Shown: positions 19,461 to 28,811, counted from the first letter of the stretch. The stretch: DNA of 64,000 bases from Flammeovirga aprica JL-4 (GCF_012844305.1 NZ_JABANE010000017.1:39465-103464); one strand, 5' to 3'. Numbers and translations: made by a program. The notes: generated by a model from the letters alone, not told the origin.

Positions 19461-20880
19461 AAAACTTTATATAAATGGAAGATTGGTAAACGGACAATCC
19501 AATGAAGTTTCTTCATTAGTTTGTCCAGCCAATAACCAACCCGTGGCCACGTTGGCACAAGCCACTTTTGAAGATACTCAATTTGCTCTGCAAACAGCGC
19601 AAGAAGGTTTCCAATATTGGTCTCGTCTTTCTGTTGATGAGCGTGTGGAGTGGATGTTGAAACTCAGACAACAATTAGAAAAAAACGCTGATTTATTAAG
19701 AGAAGCGGTTTGTCATGAGATGGGTAAAACTTGGGCGGCTTCTGAAGAAGATATCAATAGTATCTTGGATGCCTTGGAGTTTTATGCAGAGGAGATTAAA
19801 GTAAAAGAAGGGTTTGAAATAAAGGACCGTCAAGGCACACATACACACCAAATGATCTATCAGCCATTGGGTGTAGTGACTGCATTTTTAGCTTGGAATT
19901 TCCCTTTACTGAACCTTGGATTCAAGTTAGGTCCGGCTTTGGCAGCAGGGTGTTCTATCATCATTAAGGCTTCAGAATCATCAGCAATTTCAGCTTCTAT
20001 TATTGCAGAATTAGCCCATGAAATAGATTTTCCTAAAGGTGTGATCACAGTACTGCATGGCAATAGAAAAAACGTAGGTGTTCCTTTGTGTGAAAGTACA
20101 ATTCCTCAGTTGATCACAATGATCGGATCTACATTTACAGCTCAAAAATTAATTGAACAATCTGTTAAAACATCTATCAAAAGATACTCTATGGAATGTG
20201 GTGGAAATGCACCATTTATAGTGTTTGAAGATGGAAATATGCAAGATGCATTGGATATCACAACGGCGATTAAGTTTGGTGGAAATGCAGGGCAGGTATG
20301 TGTGGCACCTAACCGTTTTTATATCCAAAGTGATGTTTACAAAAGCTTTAAGACACAATTAGTTGAAAGAGCAAACCAGACAAGAGTAGGCTATTATAAG
20401 GAAGAAGAGGTGGATATGGGACCTTTGGCCAATAAGGCACAAGTGGAATCTGTTCAGCACTTTGTAGACGAATGTGTTAAGGAAGGTGGAAAAGTATTGG
20501 CAGGTGGAACAACCCTGGATAAAGCAGGTTGTTACTTTGCTCCAACTGTAATAGAAATGACAGACAGAAGTGCATCCATTTTACAGCATGAAGTTTTTGG
20601 TCCAGTGTGTGTGATCATGGAGTTTGAGGAGAAGGAAGAGGTACTTGCTTTAGCCAATGATTCAACAGCAGGCTTGGCTTCTTATATCTTCTCTGAAAAT
20701 GAAGCTGTTTTAGATGAATTTGCTCGAAGATTAGAATTTGGTGAGGTACAGCAAAACGGTGTGAAGTACGATATCAATCTTCCTCACTTAGGTGTAAAAA
20801 ACAGTGGTATCAGTATGGATTGTTCAAAATATGCCTTGGATGATTATTTGATATTAAAACGTATTTCTAAAAAGATCTAA
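19417..20880 (+). CDS. dauA: Aldehyde dehydrogenase, candidate 3,6-anhydro-D-galactose dehydrogenase
   Basis: A 487-aa NAD(P)-dependent aldehyde dehydrogenase. Motifs: PLGVVTAFLAWNFPL (cofactor/substrate site), KASE, E260 in MECGGNAP (general base), C295 in GQVCVAPNRFY (catalytic thiol) and EVFGPV near the C-terminus. The ATG at 19417 lies inside the previous gene; it is kept because the first conserved ALDH segment (LYINGRLVNG) begins only about 17 residues in, leaving no later start. It resembles succinate-semialdehyde-type dehydrogenases, but the context with the cycloisomerase and KDGal enzymes points to oxidation of anhydrogalactose to anhydrogalactonate. The substrate is inferred. Confidence 0.78.
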   Translation: MQSTIEEKQLQFGHKKLYINGRLVNGQSNEVSSLVCPANNQPVATLAQATFEDTQFALQTAQEGFQYWSRLSVDERVEWMLKLRQQLEKNADLLREAVCHEMGKTWAASEEDINSILDALEFYAEEIKVKEGFEIKDRQGTHTHQMIYQPLGVVTAFLAWNFPLLNLGFKLGPALAAGCSIIIKASESSAISASIIAELAHEIDFPKGVITVLHGNRKNVGVPLCESTIPQLITMIGSTFTAQKLIEQSVKTSIKRYSMECGGNAPFIVFEDGNMQDALDITTAIKFGGNAGQVCVAPNRFYIQSDVYKSFKTQLVERANQTRVGYYKEEEVDMGPLANKAQVESVQHFVDECVKEGGKVLAGGTTLDKAGCYFAPTVIEMTDRSASILQHEVFGPVCVIMEFEEKEEVLALANDSTAGLASYIFSENEAVLDEFARRLEFGEVQQNGVKYDINLPHLGVKNSGISMDCSKYALDDYLILKRISKKI

Positions 20881-20884
20881 AACT

Positions 20885-21868
20885 ATGAATAGTTTACCTA
20901 AACAGTTTGTGAGTTGTGATTGGGGTACTTCTAATTTTAGATTACGCCTGATTGATACAGACTCTTTGGATGTAGTGAAAGAGCACAAAACCAACAAGGG
21001 TGTAAAAGCACTGTATCAGGAGTTTACTTCTACCTCTCAATTAAGTCAGTATAAGTTTTTTTCGGATTACTTGACCAACCAGTTAAAAGAAATCGATGAA
21101 GAGAAAAAGAGCAATTATATCGTTGCTTCTGGTATGGCTTCATCTTCTATTGGGTTGCAGGAACTAGGGTATGCACAAATGCCGATTGACGCTTATGGTC
21201 AGAACCTTTTCAGTAAGTTTATTACTCTAGAAAAAGACCTTTCATTGGTGTTGGTTTCTGGTGTGAAAACAGGGAATGATGTAATGAGAGGGGAGGAAAT
21301 ACAAGCTGTTGGGTTAACGGATTACTTGCCGATTAAATCAAAGGGAATCCTTCTATTGCCGGGTACGCACAGTAAGCACATTACATATCAGAAAGGGATT
21401 TTTAATGGCTTCAAAACGTATATGACAGGTGAGATTTTCGATTTGATTTCATCCCAAAGCCTTCTAAGTGTTTCTATTCAAAAAGCATTTTTTGAACCAC
21501 AATATCAACCTGCTTTTATGGCAGGGGTAAGAAAAGGTATGGAGGGAAATTTATCTTCTTCATTGTTTTCAATCAGGGCTAAGGATTTAATGCATAATGA
21601 ATACTTTATGCGTAACCAAAATATTGACCCTCAGGCCGTAAAAATTGAAAACTATTATTTCTTGAGTGGCTTGATGATCGGTGAAGAGCTGACGTATTTA
21701 AAAGATGTCAATGAGCATATCAGCATGGCGGCAAACGGAGTGTTAGGTAAACTATATAGAATTGCTTTGGAGGAAGTGATGCAGAAAAAGATTCAATTTA
21801 TTGAAGATGAGGTCCTCGAAAAAGCATTATTAATTGGTCAACGAAAAGTATTAAATAATTATGTCTAA
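20885..21868 (+). CDS. dgoK: 2-dehydro-3-deoxygalactonokinase
   Basis: A 327-aa protein recognisable as DgoK: N-terminal phosphate loop FVSCDWGTSNFRLRLID, ASGMASSSIGL, then LLLPGTHSKHI and GFKTYMTGEIFDLIS. It phosphorylates 2-keto-3-deoxy-D-galactonate with ATP in the cytoplasm (called DauC in the anhydrogalactose pathway). The length is slightly above the E. coli enzyme. It begins 4 bases after the dehydrogenase gene and overlaps the aldolase gene by 8 bases, so the three are translationally coupled. Confidence 0.92.
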   Translation: MNSLPKQFVSCDWGTSNFRLRLIDTDSLDVVKEHKTNKGVKALYQEFTSTSQLSQYKFFSDYLTNQLKEIDEEKKSNYIVASGMASSSIGLQELGYAQMPIDAYGQNLFSKFITLEKDLSLVLVSGVKTGNDVMRGEEIQAVGLTDYLPIKSKGILLLPGTHSKHITYQKGIFNGFKTYMTGEIFDLISSQSLLSVSIQKAFFEPQYQPAFMAGVRKGMEGNLSSSLFSIRAKDLMHNEYFMRNQNIDPQAVKIENYYFLSGLMIGEELTYLKDVNEHISMAANGVLGKLYRIALEEVMQKKIQFIEDEVLEKALLIGQRKVLNNYV

Positions 21869-22511
21869 TTCTCAATTTTCTGAAGAAAGGTTTCAACAGG
21901 CACCTGTAGTGGGAATACTAAGAGGTGTGGATCACGCAACTTTAGACAGAATCATCCCTATATATATTAATGCCGGCTTCTCTACCATTGAAATTACAAT
22001 GAATACAGAAGGAGCTACCAATATGATTCAAAAACTGTCAGAAGAATATCCGCAGTTGAATGTGGGGGCAGGTACAGTTTGTGATATGGATGATCTGGAA
22101 GAAGCTTTGAAATACGGAGCACAATTTATTGTTACACCTATTACGAATGAAGCGATCATCAGAAAGTGTAAATCACTGAATATTCCTGTATTTCCAGGAG
22201 CATTGACGCCAACTGAAATCTACAAAGCTTGGACTGCTGGAGCAACAGCGGTGAAAGTGTTCCCAAGTTCTCAATTTGGAATAGGGTACATCAAAGATGT
22301 GATGGCGCCATTAAACAAAATACCATTACTACCAACAGGAGGGGTGACGCTTGAAAATATAGCAGATTTCTTCCAAGCAGGTGTGACAGGCGTGGGAATG
22401 GGAAGCTCACTTTTTCCAAAACAATTCCTCAAAGAGGGATTTGAACAACAACTATTTGATCATTTGAAAGCAGTGAAAAGTGCGTATGAATCTGTCTTTC
22501 AAACTGCATGA
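21861..22511 (+). CDS. dgoA: 2-dehydro-3-deoxy-6-phosphogalactonate aldolase (KDPG/KDPGal family)
   Basis: A 216-aa class I aldolase of the KDPG family. It shows GILRGVDH near the N-terminus, the IEITMNT strand with its catalytic-site Glu, GAGTVCD, the phosphate-binding GGV loop, and the Schiff-base lysine in TAVKVFPSSQFG. It cleaves KDPGal (or KDPG) to pyruvate and glyceraldehyde-3-phosphate; with dgoK directly upstream, the galacto configuration is favoured (DauD in the carrageenan pathway). Ends 18 bases before the sulfatase start. Confidence 0.9.
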   Translation: MSNSQFSEERFQQAPVVGILRGVDHATLDRIIPIYINAGFSTIEITMNTEGATNMIQKLSEEYPQLNVGAGTVCDMDDLEEALKYGAQFIVTPITNEAIIRKCKSLNIPVFPGALTPTEIYKAWTAGATAVKVFPSSQFGIGYIKDVMAPLNKIPLLPTGGVTLENIADFFQAGVTGVGMGSSLFPKQFLKEGFEQQLFDHLKAVKSAYESVFQTA

Positions 22512-22529
22512 TCTTTAAACTTTACAACA

Positions 22530-24203
22530 ATGCAACACTCTTTATATAAAGCTGTATTATTTCTTCTGATTGGTTTTTTAGGGGCTTGTAGCTTCAAAAA
22601 AATGGATAAAAAAGCAGAGGTACAGCAACCGAACATTCTCTTTATATCTTTTGATGACCTTCGACCAGAAATGGGAACTTATGGCTCAGAAATAGCGAAA
22701 ACCCCTAATATTGATAAACTGGCTCAAAAAGGTCTTCAATTTAACAAAGCCTATTGTCAACAATCAATTTGCAGTCCATCTAGAGCGAGTTTGATGACAG
22801 GTGCAAGACCTGAAACTATCAATGTAATTGAAAACTATACGTACTTCAGAGACGAGAATCCTGATATTATCACATTACCACAGCATTTTAAAGAAAACGG
22901 ATACGAGACTGTAAATTGTGGGAAAGTGTATCATGGAAAATTCTCAGATCAAGAGAAGTCGTGGTCAATGAAACCCGATTATAATGCACTTGGTTACAAA
23001 GTGAATGCCTTAGTGGAGAAATTTGTGGACCCTGATAACATCAGAACCTTCAAGGAAAACAAAGCAAAAATGAAGGCAAAATACGGTGATCAACATGGTT
23101 TGGGAATGGGTCCTGCATTCGAATGTGTTGATGTTCAAGATAATGCCTACATCGATGGTGTGAATACAGATATGGCTATTCACATTATGAAAGAGCATAA
23201 AGCATCAAAATCAAAAAAGCCTCTGTTTTTAGGTGTTGGATATATTGCAGCACACCTTGATTTTTTAGCCCCGAAAAAATATTGGGACATGTATGATCAG
23301 GAAGACATCAAATTGACCAATCAAATTAAAGGGCCAATTGATGGTGCTCCAATGGGACTGCATGCTTCATTTGAATTAAGAGTGCGTTCTAATATCCCAA
23401 AATACGGTGCGATTCCAGATACTTTAGCGCGTGACCTTAAACACGGCTATTTGGCTACAGCAAGTTATATCGATGCTCAAGTAGGTAAACTATTAGCAGC
23501 TTTAGATGATTTGGGTATGCTAGATAATACCATTGTGATGTTATGGTCTGATCATGGATTCCACCTTGGAGAAATGGGTGTATGGTGCAAAGCGACAAAC
23601 TATGATATTGCCACAAGAGTACCGTTAATTGTTTGGACACCTGATCAATCTGAAAAAAGCAGAGGAGTTCAAACTGATGCACTTGTTGAGTTAGTGGATA
23701 TGTACCCTACATTGTGTGATTTGGCTGGTTTAGAAAAGCCAAAGCATTTGGAAGGACAATCATTTGCTCCTCTTTTAGACAATCCAAATCAAGAATGGAA
23801 ATCAGCTGTGTTCTCAGCTTTCCCTAACCCTGCATTAAGAGAATGGGCGGCGAATCCGTTGTCGAAGGGAATGAGAGAAACGTATTTCGGCCCATTAATC
23901 AAAGACGTAGAAGCCAACATTAAGGAAGTGATGAAGGATAAGTGGGACCGAGAGTTTTTTGAAAACGACTTGATGGGGTATGCGATGAAAACACAACGCT
24001 ATAAGTTAGTGCTGTGGAAAGATAGAAAAAATAAAGAAAAAGAGCCTTTGTTTATCGAATTATACGATCATCAAAAAGATCCAAAAGAAACGGTAAATAT
24101 AGCCAAACAGCAACCTGAATTGGTACAGGAATTAGTGGATCAATTCAATAAAGGCTGGGAAGGAAACAAAGCAAAAACTAACAAGGGTAGATCCTTGATA
24201 TAG
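22530..24203 (+). CDS. S1-family sulfatase, lipoprotein
   Basis: A 557-aa protein with a lipobox ending at C20 (LLIGFLGAC), so it is probably anchored in the envelope facing the periplasm. Sulfatase features: metal-binding D42-D43 in ISFDDLRPEMG, C81-S-P-S-R85 as the formylglycine modification motif within CQQSICSPSRAS, and a late DHGFHLGEMGVW segment. The overall pattern is like iduronate-2-sulfatase-type members of S1 (resembling SulfAtlas S1_7, my judgement). It needs a formylglycine-generating enzyme, which is not in this window. As last gene of the GH2 operon it should remove sulfate from galactose or anhydrogalactose of carrageenan oligosaccharides. Exact position specificity unknown. 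Confidence 0.88.
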   Translation: MQHSLYKAVLFLLIGFLGACSFKKMDKKAEVQQPNILFISFDDLRPEMGTYGSEIAKTPNIDKLAQKGLQFNKAYCQQSICSPSRASLMTGARPETINVIENYTYFRDENPDIITLPQHFKENGYETVNCGKVYHGKFSDQEKSWSMKPDYNALGYKVNALVEKFVDPDNIRTFKENKAKMKAKYGDQHGLGMGPAFECVDVQDNAYIDGVNTDMAIHIMKEHKASKSKKPLFLGVGYIAAHLDFLAPKKYWDMYDQEDIKLTNQIKGPIDGAPMGLHASFELRVRSNIPKYGAIPDTLARDLKHGYLATASYIDAQVGKLLAALDDLGMLDNTIVMLWSDHGFHLGEMGVWCKATNYDIATRVPLIVWTPDQSEKSRGVQTDALVELVDMYPTLCDLAGLEKPKHLEGQSFAPLLDNPNQEWKSAVFSAFPNPALREWAANPLSKGMRETYFGPLIKDVEANIKEVMKDKWDREFFENDLMGYAMKTQRYKLVLWKDRKNKEKEPLFIELYDHQKDPKETVNIAKQQPELVQELVDQFNKGWEGNKAKTNKGRSLI

Positions 24204-24268
24204 AATAATTGTAAGCAAATGGCTTACAGACTCTGTACTTGAACGTGTGTGACTTAATTATAGCTTAG

Positions 24269-24304
24269 AAGGGCCTTTTTTGATATGAAATTGGCCCTTT
24301 TCAT
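24269..24304 (+). terminator. Intrinsic terminator after the sulfatase
   Basis: AAGGGCC (24269-24275) pairs with GGCCCTT (24293-24299) around a 17-base AT loop; T-runs follow. It marks the end of the 13923-24203 operon. Confidence 0.75.
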
Positions 24305-24366
24305 ACTTTTTTTTAATCGTACTAATACACTTAAAAGTGCTTTGGTACACAAATCTCAATTGCTCA

Positions 24367-25815
24367 ATGAAAACAATTTTAAATGTTTTATTACTATTAT
24401 TTTGTTGTCACTTTAGTCACGCACAAGCCATAGAGAAAGTAGACAACTACAAAGGTTGGAAGTGGGAAGAGACCTACGTTTTAACCAATGAATTTATCAG
24501 CCTCGCTGTCGTTCCAGATGCTGCAGGCAGGGTATTGGAATACAACCTGTCCGATATTCAATCTTTATGGATAAACCCTAAGGAATTTGGCCAGAAGTAT
24601 TCTGATTCTGAAGAAGTGAAAATGAACCAATGGAGAAACTTTGGCGGTTATCGTCTGGTACCTACTCCTGTGGAAAACTGTGCACTAGGCAAAAACGGTG
24701 AGCGATCACAACGCTGGCCACCTCCAGTATCAATTGGTGATGCTCCTTATACTGTGACTGATGTAAAAGAATCAGAAGGACAAGTGGGGATTACTGTAAA
24801 GTCAGGAGAACAGCATTTGCCAGTGCCAAAGTGGATTCCGAAGGATAAAGCATTCACTCAGCCTCAAAAAGTGGAAGAGGCATTTACGTATGAAAGGGCA
24901 TTGACAATAGAGAAAAACTCAAGCAAGGTTTTTTATATTCATAAGCTCACCAATGTTGGGAAAGAGACTATAAATAGAGGTATTATGACCACAAGTCAGC
25001 ATCAATCTTGGTCAGATGTGAAGTTACAGGATGGAGAAAATTTTGTGGCTTATATTCCATTCAGCCCTAAGTTCAAAATGAAGGATGGAGAACAATATCA
25101 TATTAATGTAACACCTGAATCTCATTGGAGATATGTGCACAGAAATCGTTTTCCGTTGGATAAAAACAATCCAGAACATGTAGAGAAGTATTTTAATAAA
25201 GGTACGAATTGGACTGGTGAGGTAGCTCCAGGAATTTTTGAAATCCATTTCGATTATAATCTGATGGGAGGGTTTCATATGATTTCCTCAGCCTCATGGA
25301 TTGCTTATGCCAACAAACTTGAAAATACTGTATTTGTAAAAACATTTGAGGAATATAACCCTGCATTGGAATACGATCATGGTGTAAACATCGCAGTATT
25401 TAATAGTGGTATGGCAACGGGGTATTTAGAGACGGAGGTGAAAACACCGATTTACAAATTAAAAGGGAAAGAATCGGTTTCATTTAAAGAAGCTCATGCT
25501 GCCACTAAAGTGCTCAGTTTACCTCTGCTGTCCGTCAATGAAACGGGTGTAATCACAAAGCAGCTTAATTTTGACAAACATACGAATCACATTACTGCTC
25601 AATACGGCACCTTTATAAAAGGTGATTTGTTTTTGATGACTTTGAATGAAAAAGAAGAAATCATCGAGGAAATAAAGTTGAAAGCTGTCTCTCCCTTAAA
25701 AGGTATTGATGTTGATGTAACGCTAGAAAAATCTTTCTCTCAGTTGAAGGTTGTTGTAAAGGATGAAGAGGGGAAAGAGTATGAATTGGATTCTTTTGTT
25801 AAAGGGGATTTGTAG
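24367..25815 (+). CDS. Secreted protein of unknown function, aldose-epimerase-like beta-sandwich
   Basis: About 482 aa from the ATG at 24367, which begins a normal signal peptide (MKTILNVLLLLFCCHFSHAQ); the open frame extends 10 codons further without one. The mature part starts with KGWKWEETYVLTNEFISLAVVPDAAGRVLEYNL..., the pattern of galactose-mutarotase/DUF4380-like proteins (GR(V/I) plus a WRNFGGYRL strand). A later QHQSW and a WRYVHRN segment could line a sugar-binding face. No classical mutarotase catalytic pair was confirmed. Its position just after the sulfatase, on its own transcript, suggests a periplasmic role in the same galactan use, possibly sugar binding or lyase-like. Function is inferred only from place and fold. 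Confidence 0.65.
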   Translation: MKTILNVLLLLFCCHFSHAQAIEKVDNYKGWKWEETYVLTNEFISLAVVPDAAGRVLEYNLSDIQSLWINPKEFGQKYSDSEEVKMNQWRNFGGYRLVPTPVENCALGKNGERSQRWPPPVSIGDAPYTVTDVKESEGQVGITVKSGEQHLPVPKWIPKDKAFTQPQKVEEAFTYERALTIEKNSSKVFYIHKLTNVGKETINRGIMTTSQHQSWSDVKLQDGENFVAYIPFSPKFKMKDGEQYHINVTPESHWRYVHRNRFPLDKNNPEHVEKYFNKGTNWTGEVAPGIFEIHFDYNLMGGFHMISSASWIAYANKLENTVFVKTFEEYNPALEYDHGVNIAVFNSGMATGYLETEVKTPIYKLKGKESVSFKEAHAATKVLSLPLLSVNETGVITKQLNFDKHTNHITAQYGTFIKGDLFLMTLNEKEEIIEEIKLKAVSPLKGIDVDVTLEKSFSQLKVVVKDEEGKEYELDSFVKGDL

Positions 25816-25858
25816 AGATCTTTCTAAACCATTTTTTAGGTAGCTTGATGGTTCTTAT

Positions 25859-25907
25859 GGCGGTTCGTGAGCTACAAAGCATTACGCCTTGTAGCTCACG
25901 AACCGCC
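25859..25907. repeat. GC-rich 19-bp perfect inverted repeat
   Basis: GGCGGTTCGTGAGCTACAA (25859-25877) is exactly complementary to 25889-25907 across an 11-base loop. It lies between convergent genes but has no T-run on either side, and it is far more GC-rich than its surroundings. It could act as a bidirectional terminator or be a mobile palindromic repeat. Confidence 0.7.
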
Positions 25908-25920
25908 TATCTTATTCTTA

Positions 25921-26676
25921 TTAAGAAAACCAACCTTTAAAATCCTTTACTTTATCCCTTCCTACAACAATTTCTTTGTGTGTTTCAATACTTAAATTCA
26001 CTAAAAGTCTGCTATTGGAATGCTTCTGGATTTTATCAATAGCATTTCTGTTTACGATAAAACTACGGCCTGTTCTGTAGAATTCCTCCTGATCGAGCAT
26101 CTCTTCCAATTGCTCCATTTTAAAGTCTACAATATAGCGTCTTCCCTCATTAGTATATAAAAAAGTATCTCTGCTTTCAGCCCCGAAAGCGGCAATTTCT
26201 TCTGTTTGAATACTTTTGATATTGTCACCCACTCTCACCATAAATCGCTTTTTGAATTTTTGGTTGTAAGTATCCAAAAGAGCGTCAATTTGTCCCGTAG
26301 AAGTCGTGTCTTGATTGTTTTGTAATACCTGAAGTTTTTGAATGGCTTTGGTCAGTGCTTCATAATCCACAGGTTTTAAGAGGTAATCAATACTGTTGAC
26401 CTTGAAGGCATCTAAAGCATATTCATCATAAGCGGTAGTGAAAATAATGGGGGTAGTCACCGTGACATTGGAAAGAATGTCAAAAGCGATACCATCCGAA
26501 AGGTGGATATCCATAAACACTAAGTCAATGCTTTCCTGATGCTCTTCAAGCCAAGAAGAAGCCTCTTCCACATTATCGATCATATCAACCACTTCAACAT
26601 CAAAAGGTGTTTTGGAGAGTTGTCTTTTCAGTTTTGCTTGAGCGGGTTTTTCGTCTTCTATAATTAAGGCTTTCAT
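25921..26676 (-). CDS. LytTR-family response regulator
   Basis: A 251-aa protein. The N-terminal receiver has an acidic pocket, phospho-acceptor Asp in VFMDIHLSDG, TTAYDEYALDAF and the conserved Lys in YLLKPVDYE. The C-terminal LytTR DNA-binding domain (about 145-250) has FMVRVGDNIKSIQTEEI, FYRTGRSFIVNRNAI and VVGRDKVKDFKGWF. It is the last gene of a minus-strand operon with two kinase-like proteins, its obvious partners. Its targets are unknown; the convergent galactan operon is near but no LytTR binding pair was identified. Confidence 0.92.
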   Translation of the reverse strand: MKALIIEDEKPAQAKLKRQLSKTPFDVEVVDMIDNVEEASSWLEEHQESIDLVFMDIHLSDGIAFDILSNVTVTTPIIFTTAYDEYALDAFKVNSIDYLLKPVDYEALTKAIQKLQVLQNNQDTTSTGQIDALLDTYNQKFKKRFMVRVGDNIKSIQTEEIAAFGAESRDTFLYTNEGRRYIVDFKMEQLEEMLDQEEFYRTGRSFIVNRNAIDKIQKHSNSRLLVNLSIETHKEIVVGRDKVKDFKGWFS

Positions 26677-26690
26677 ATTTCGATGTTCAT

Positions 26691-27809
26691 TTATTTAAAA
26701 AGTGATTGGTCACCTGTGGAAACTTGGGCGTCACCGTCTTTTTTCCAATTTTCATTTTCAACCTGAAATGCTGGAAGTTTAATTAAGCATTCCTTTCCTT
26801 TTTTGATTCTCAAGATAGGCGTTTTGGTATAAATTCGGAAAGTTTCTTCCAAGGATTGCATGATTTCATGCATAGCGTCCGGTTTGTCAATTTTCTCATT
26901 ACAGCTGTGTGCTACAACAAGTAAAGTATCATCTTCAATATAGAATTTCAAATGAAGCGGCTGTATTGGTGTTGCGATATGATCACTTGCAATTGCAACA
27001 ACTAGCCTTGAGAGAATCACAGGAGGTATTACCAACTCTTCTGATAGTTTTTCATCAATATTAAACTCAGCCGTGAGCCCACCAGAACGTGCATCAGTAA
27101 GCAATTGCACTACATCTTTGGTAGTTTTGATGGCTTCTTTTATGGAAACAAATTCCTCTTTCCTGTTATTAATGGTGTTTCTATATACTTTCGCCAATTT
27201 CTCAGCATACTCTTCAGCATGATCAGGATTTTGATACGCTAAACCGATCAGCGTTTCCAATGTTTCATACAAAAGAGGCAGGTTTGCATCCTCAGCAAAT
27301 AATCGCATCTCTTTTGAGATATAAGCGGCTCTTTTATCTTCTTCATGATTGATTGTTTCATTTTTCAATTCAATCAATGTAGCACCCCACCATGCACACT
27401 CATAGATAAAAGTCTGGAACAAAAAGAGTCCCTGAAGCACATACATTTCAGACAAAAAGTTCTCAATACTGGTATAGCCAATCAGGTAATAAAAGTATAA
27501 ATAAATTATAATGCCTATAACAATGCTACTGCTAATAGCCACGCCTATCACATGATAAGTGACCTGCTCAGGAATGGAAGAAATGAATTTTATTTTCTGA
27601 CCGATAAACCGAGAAGAAAGTTGTACTGAAGTATTCCAAAAATAAGCAAATACAATACACACTAGCCACTCTGCTCTAAAATAAGATTCCGACAGTTCAC
27701 CGATCCGATTGAAAGCAAGGAGTAATAAAAAATATGTAATACTTCCCGAGAATAAAGGATAGAAAATTCTGTAATAGACAGCGGATTTATTCCATATATG
27801 ATGCAACAT
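26691..27809 (-). CDS. LytS-like membrane protein lacking kinase catalytic residues (pseudokinase)
   Basis: A 372-aa protein with four hydrophobic segments in residues 15-145 and a cytoplasmic part that aligns with His_kinase (PF06580) proteins. The expected SPHxLFNSLN box is replaced by DANLPLLYETLETL (about 174-187), so the phospho-acceptor His is absent, while flanking features remain (DHAEEYAEKLAKVYRNTI). The expected N-box VENAxKH is LVVAIASDH, so the ATP-binding Asn is lost, and there is no clear glycine box. It retains the shape but should not autophosphorylate. Placed between an intact kinase (3-base gap) and the regulator (14-base gap), it probably modulates them, for instance as a heterodimer partner. 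Confidence 0.75.
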   Translation of the reverse strand: MLHHIWNKSAVYYRIFYPLFSGSITYFLLLLAFNRIGELSESYFRAEWLVCIVFAYFWNTSVQLSSRFIGQKIKFISSIPEQVTYHVIGVAISSSIVIGIIIYLYFYYLIGYTSIENFLSEMYVLQGLFLFQTFIYECAWWGATLIELKNETINHEEDKRAAYISKEMRLFAEDANLPLLYETLETLIGLAYQNPDHAEEYAEKLAKVYRNTINNRKEEFVSIKEAIKTTKDVVQLLTDARSGGLTAEFNIDEKLSEELVIPPVILSRLVVAIASDHIATPIQPLHLKFYIEDDTLLVVAHSCNEKIDKPDAMHEIMQSLEETFRIYTKTPILRIKKGKECLIKLPAFQVENENWKKDGDAQVSTGDQSLFK

Positions 27810-27812
27810 AAT

Positions 27813-28811
27813 TTATGAGCTTAAAAGTGGAAGTTGAACAGTATACGTTTCAGGTAATTTTTGAATAGTAATTTGACTTTGATTCATCAATGCATAACGC
27901 TCTTTAATATTTTCCAAGCCAACTTTAGTAGAACTTCTTTTGCGGGGTGTTTTAGTAATGTTATTGGAAACAATAATAGCATTTGTCCTTTCATCATATT
28001 TGATAGAGATATGAACGGGAGTCTTATCTGAAAGCACATTATGTTTCACTGCATTTTCTACAAGCATCTGAATGGAAAGAGGAGGTACATTGCCTTTAAT
28101 TAAACTTATTTCATTTTCAACCTCTACCTCAACACTTTCTCCATGACGGGTTTTCAATTGAAAAGCAAAAGCCTTCACCAACTGTATTTCATCATGAATT
28201 GAGATTAAAGGCTGATCTGCATAACGCATCACATACTGATAAGTTTTGGCAATGCTTCTGATGTACTTTTCAGCCTGATTCGCATTGCTTGTCACCAAAT
28301 ATGCAACTGTATTTAAACTGTTAAAAAGATAATGAGGGCTCAATTGATCCTTAAGTGCTTCTAATCTTAATTCAGAGGCTTTTCTCTTGTTTTGAATCAC
28401 ATAAATATGCTGTGATGAATATTGTTGGTAGGCAATCACTAAAAACTCTATTACAAGTATGGCGATCAGAAGTACCGTAAATAAAATGATAATCTTGGTA
28501 GAGAGATCAAAAATAACGATCGGTTCCAAATCACGTTCCATATAATAATTCAGTGTATAATAGAGCGGAATAAACATGACTACTGATCCAATGCCTCTTG
28601 AAGCCACTTGAAATAATATGTTTCTTTTTCTATATAAATAATTAGGAATAGCTCCGCCTATTACGAAAAGTGAAGTGCCAAACGCAAACCATAAAAACGT
28701 TTCAAGGTTGTTAACATAAGGTGCCACTTGAGGCTCAGGATCGTATAGGAAATAGTTGTAAAGACTAATCCCTAAAAGAATAAATATGAGATTGGGTGTA
28801 ATGTTTTTCAT
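27813..28811 (-). CDS. LytS/YehU-like sensor histidine kinase
   Basis: A 332-aa protein with about four membrane helices in residues 5-130, then a linker coiled coil and His_kinase domain with phospho-acceptor H160 in QLSPHYLFNSLNTV. The ATPase part has the N-box MLVENAVKHNV and a glycine box VGLENIKERYALM. It should autophosphorylate and pass phosphate to the LytTR regulator two genes downstream. The start codon overlaps the stop of the SSSYE-repeat gene (ATGA), indicating coupled translation. The signal is unknown; the co-encoded secreted repeat protein is a candidate input. Confidence 0.9.
   Translation of the reverse strand: MKNITPNLIFILLGISLYNYFLYDPEPQVAPYVNNLETFLWFAFGTSLFVIGGAIPNYLYRKRNILFQVASRGIGSVVMFIPLYYTLNYYMERDLEPIVIFDLSTKIIILFTVLLIAILVIEFLVIAYQQYSSQHIYVIQNKRKASELRLEALKDQLSPHYLFNSLNTVAYLVTSNANQAEKYIRSIAKTYQYVMRYADQPLISIHDEIQLVKAFAFQLKTRHGESVEVEVENEISLIKGNVPPLSIQMLVENAVKHNVLSDKTPVHISIKYDERTNAIIVSNNITKTPRKRSSTKVGLENIKERYALMNQSQITIQKLPETYTVQLPLLSS

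Noticed and set aside
25859..25907. tRNA or attachment site suggested by GGTTCG within the palindrome
   Set aside because: The sequence is a simple perfect hairpin without cloverleaf arms; no integrase or tRNA is near.
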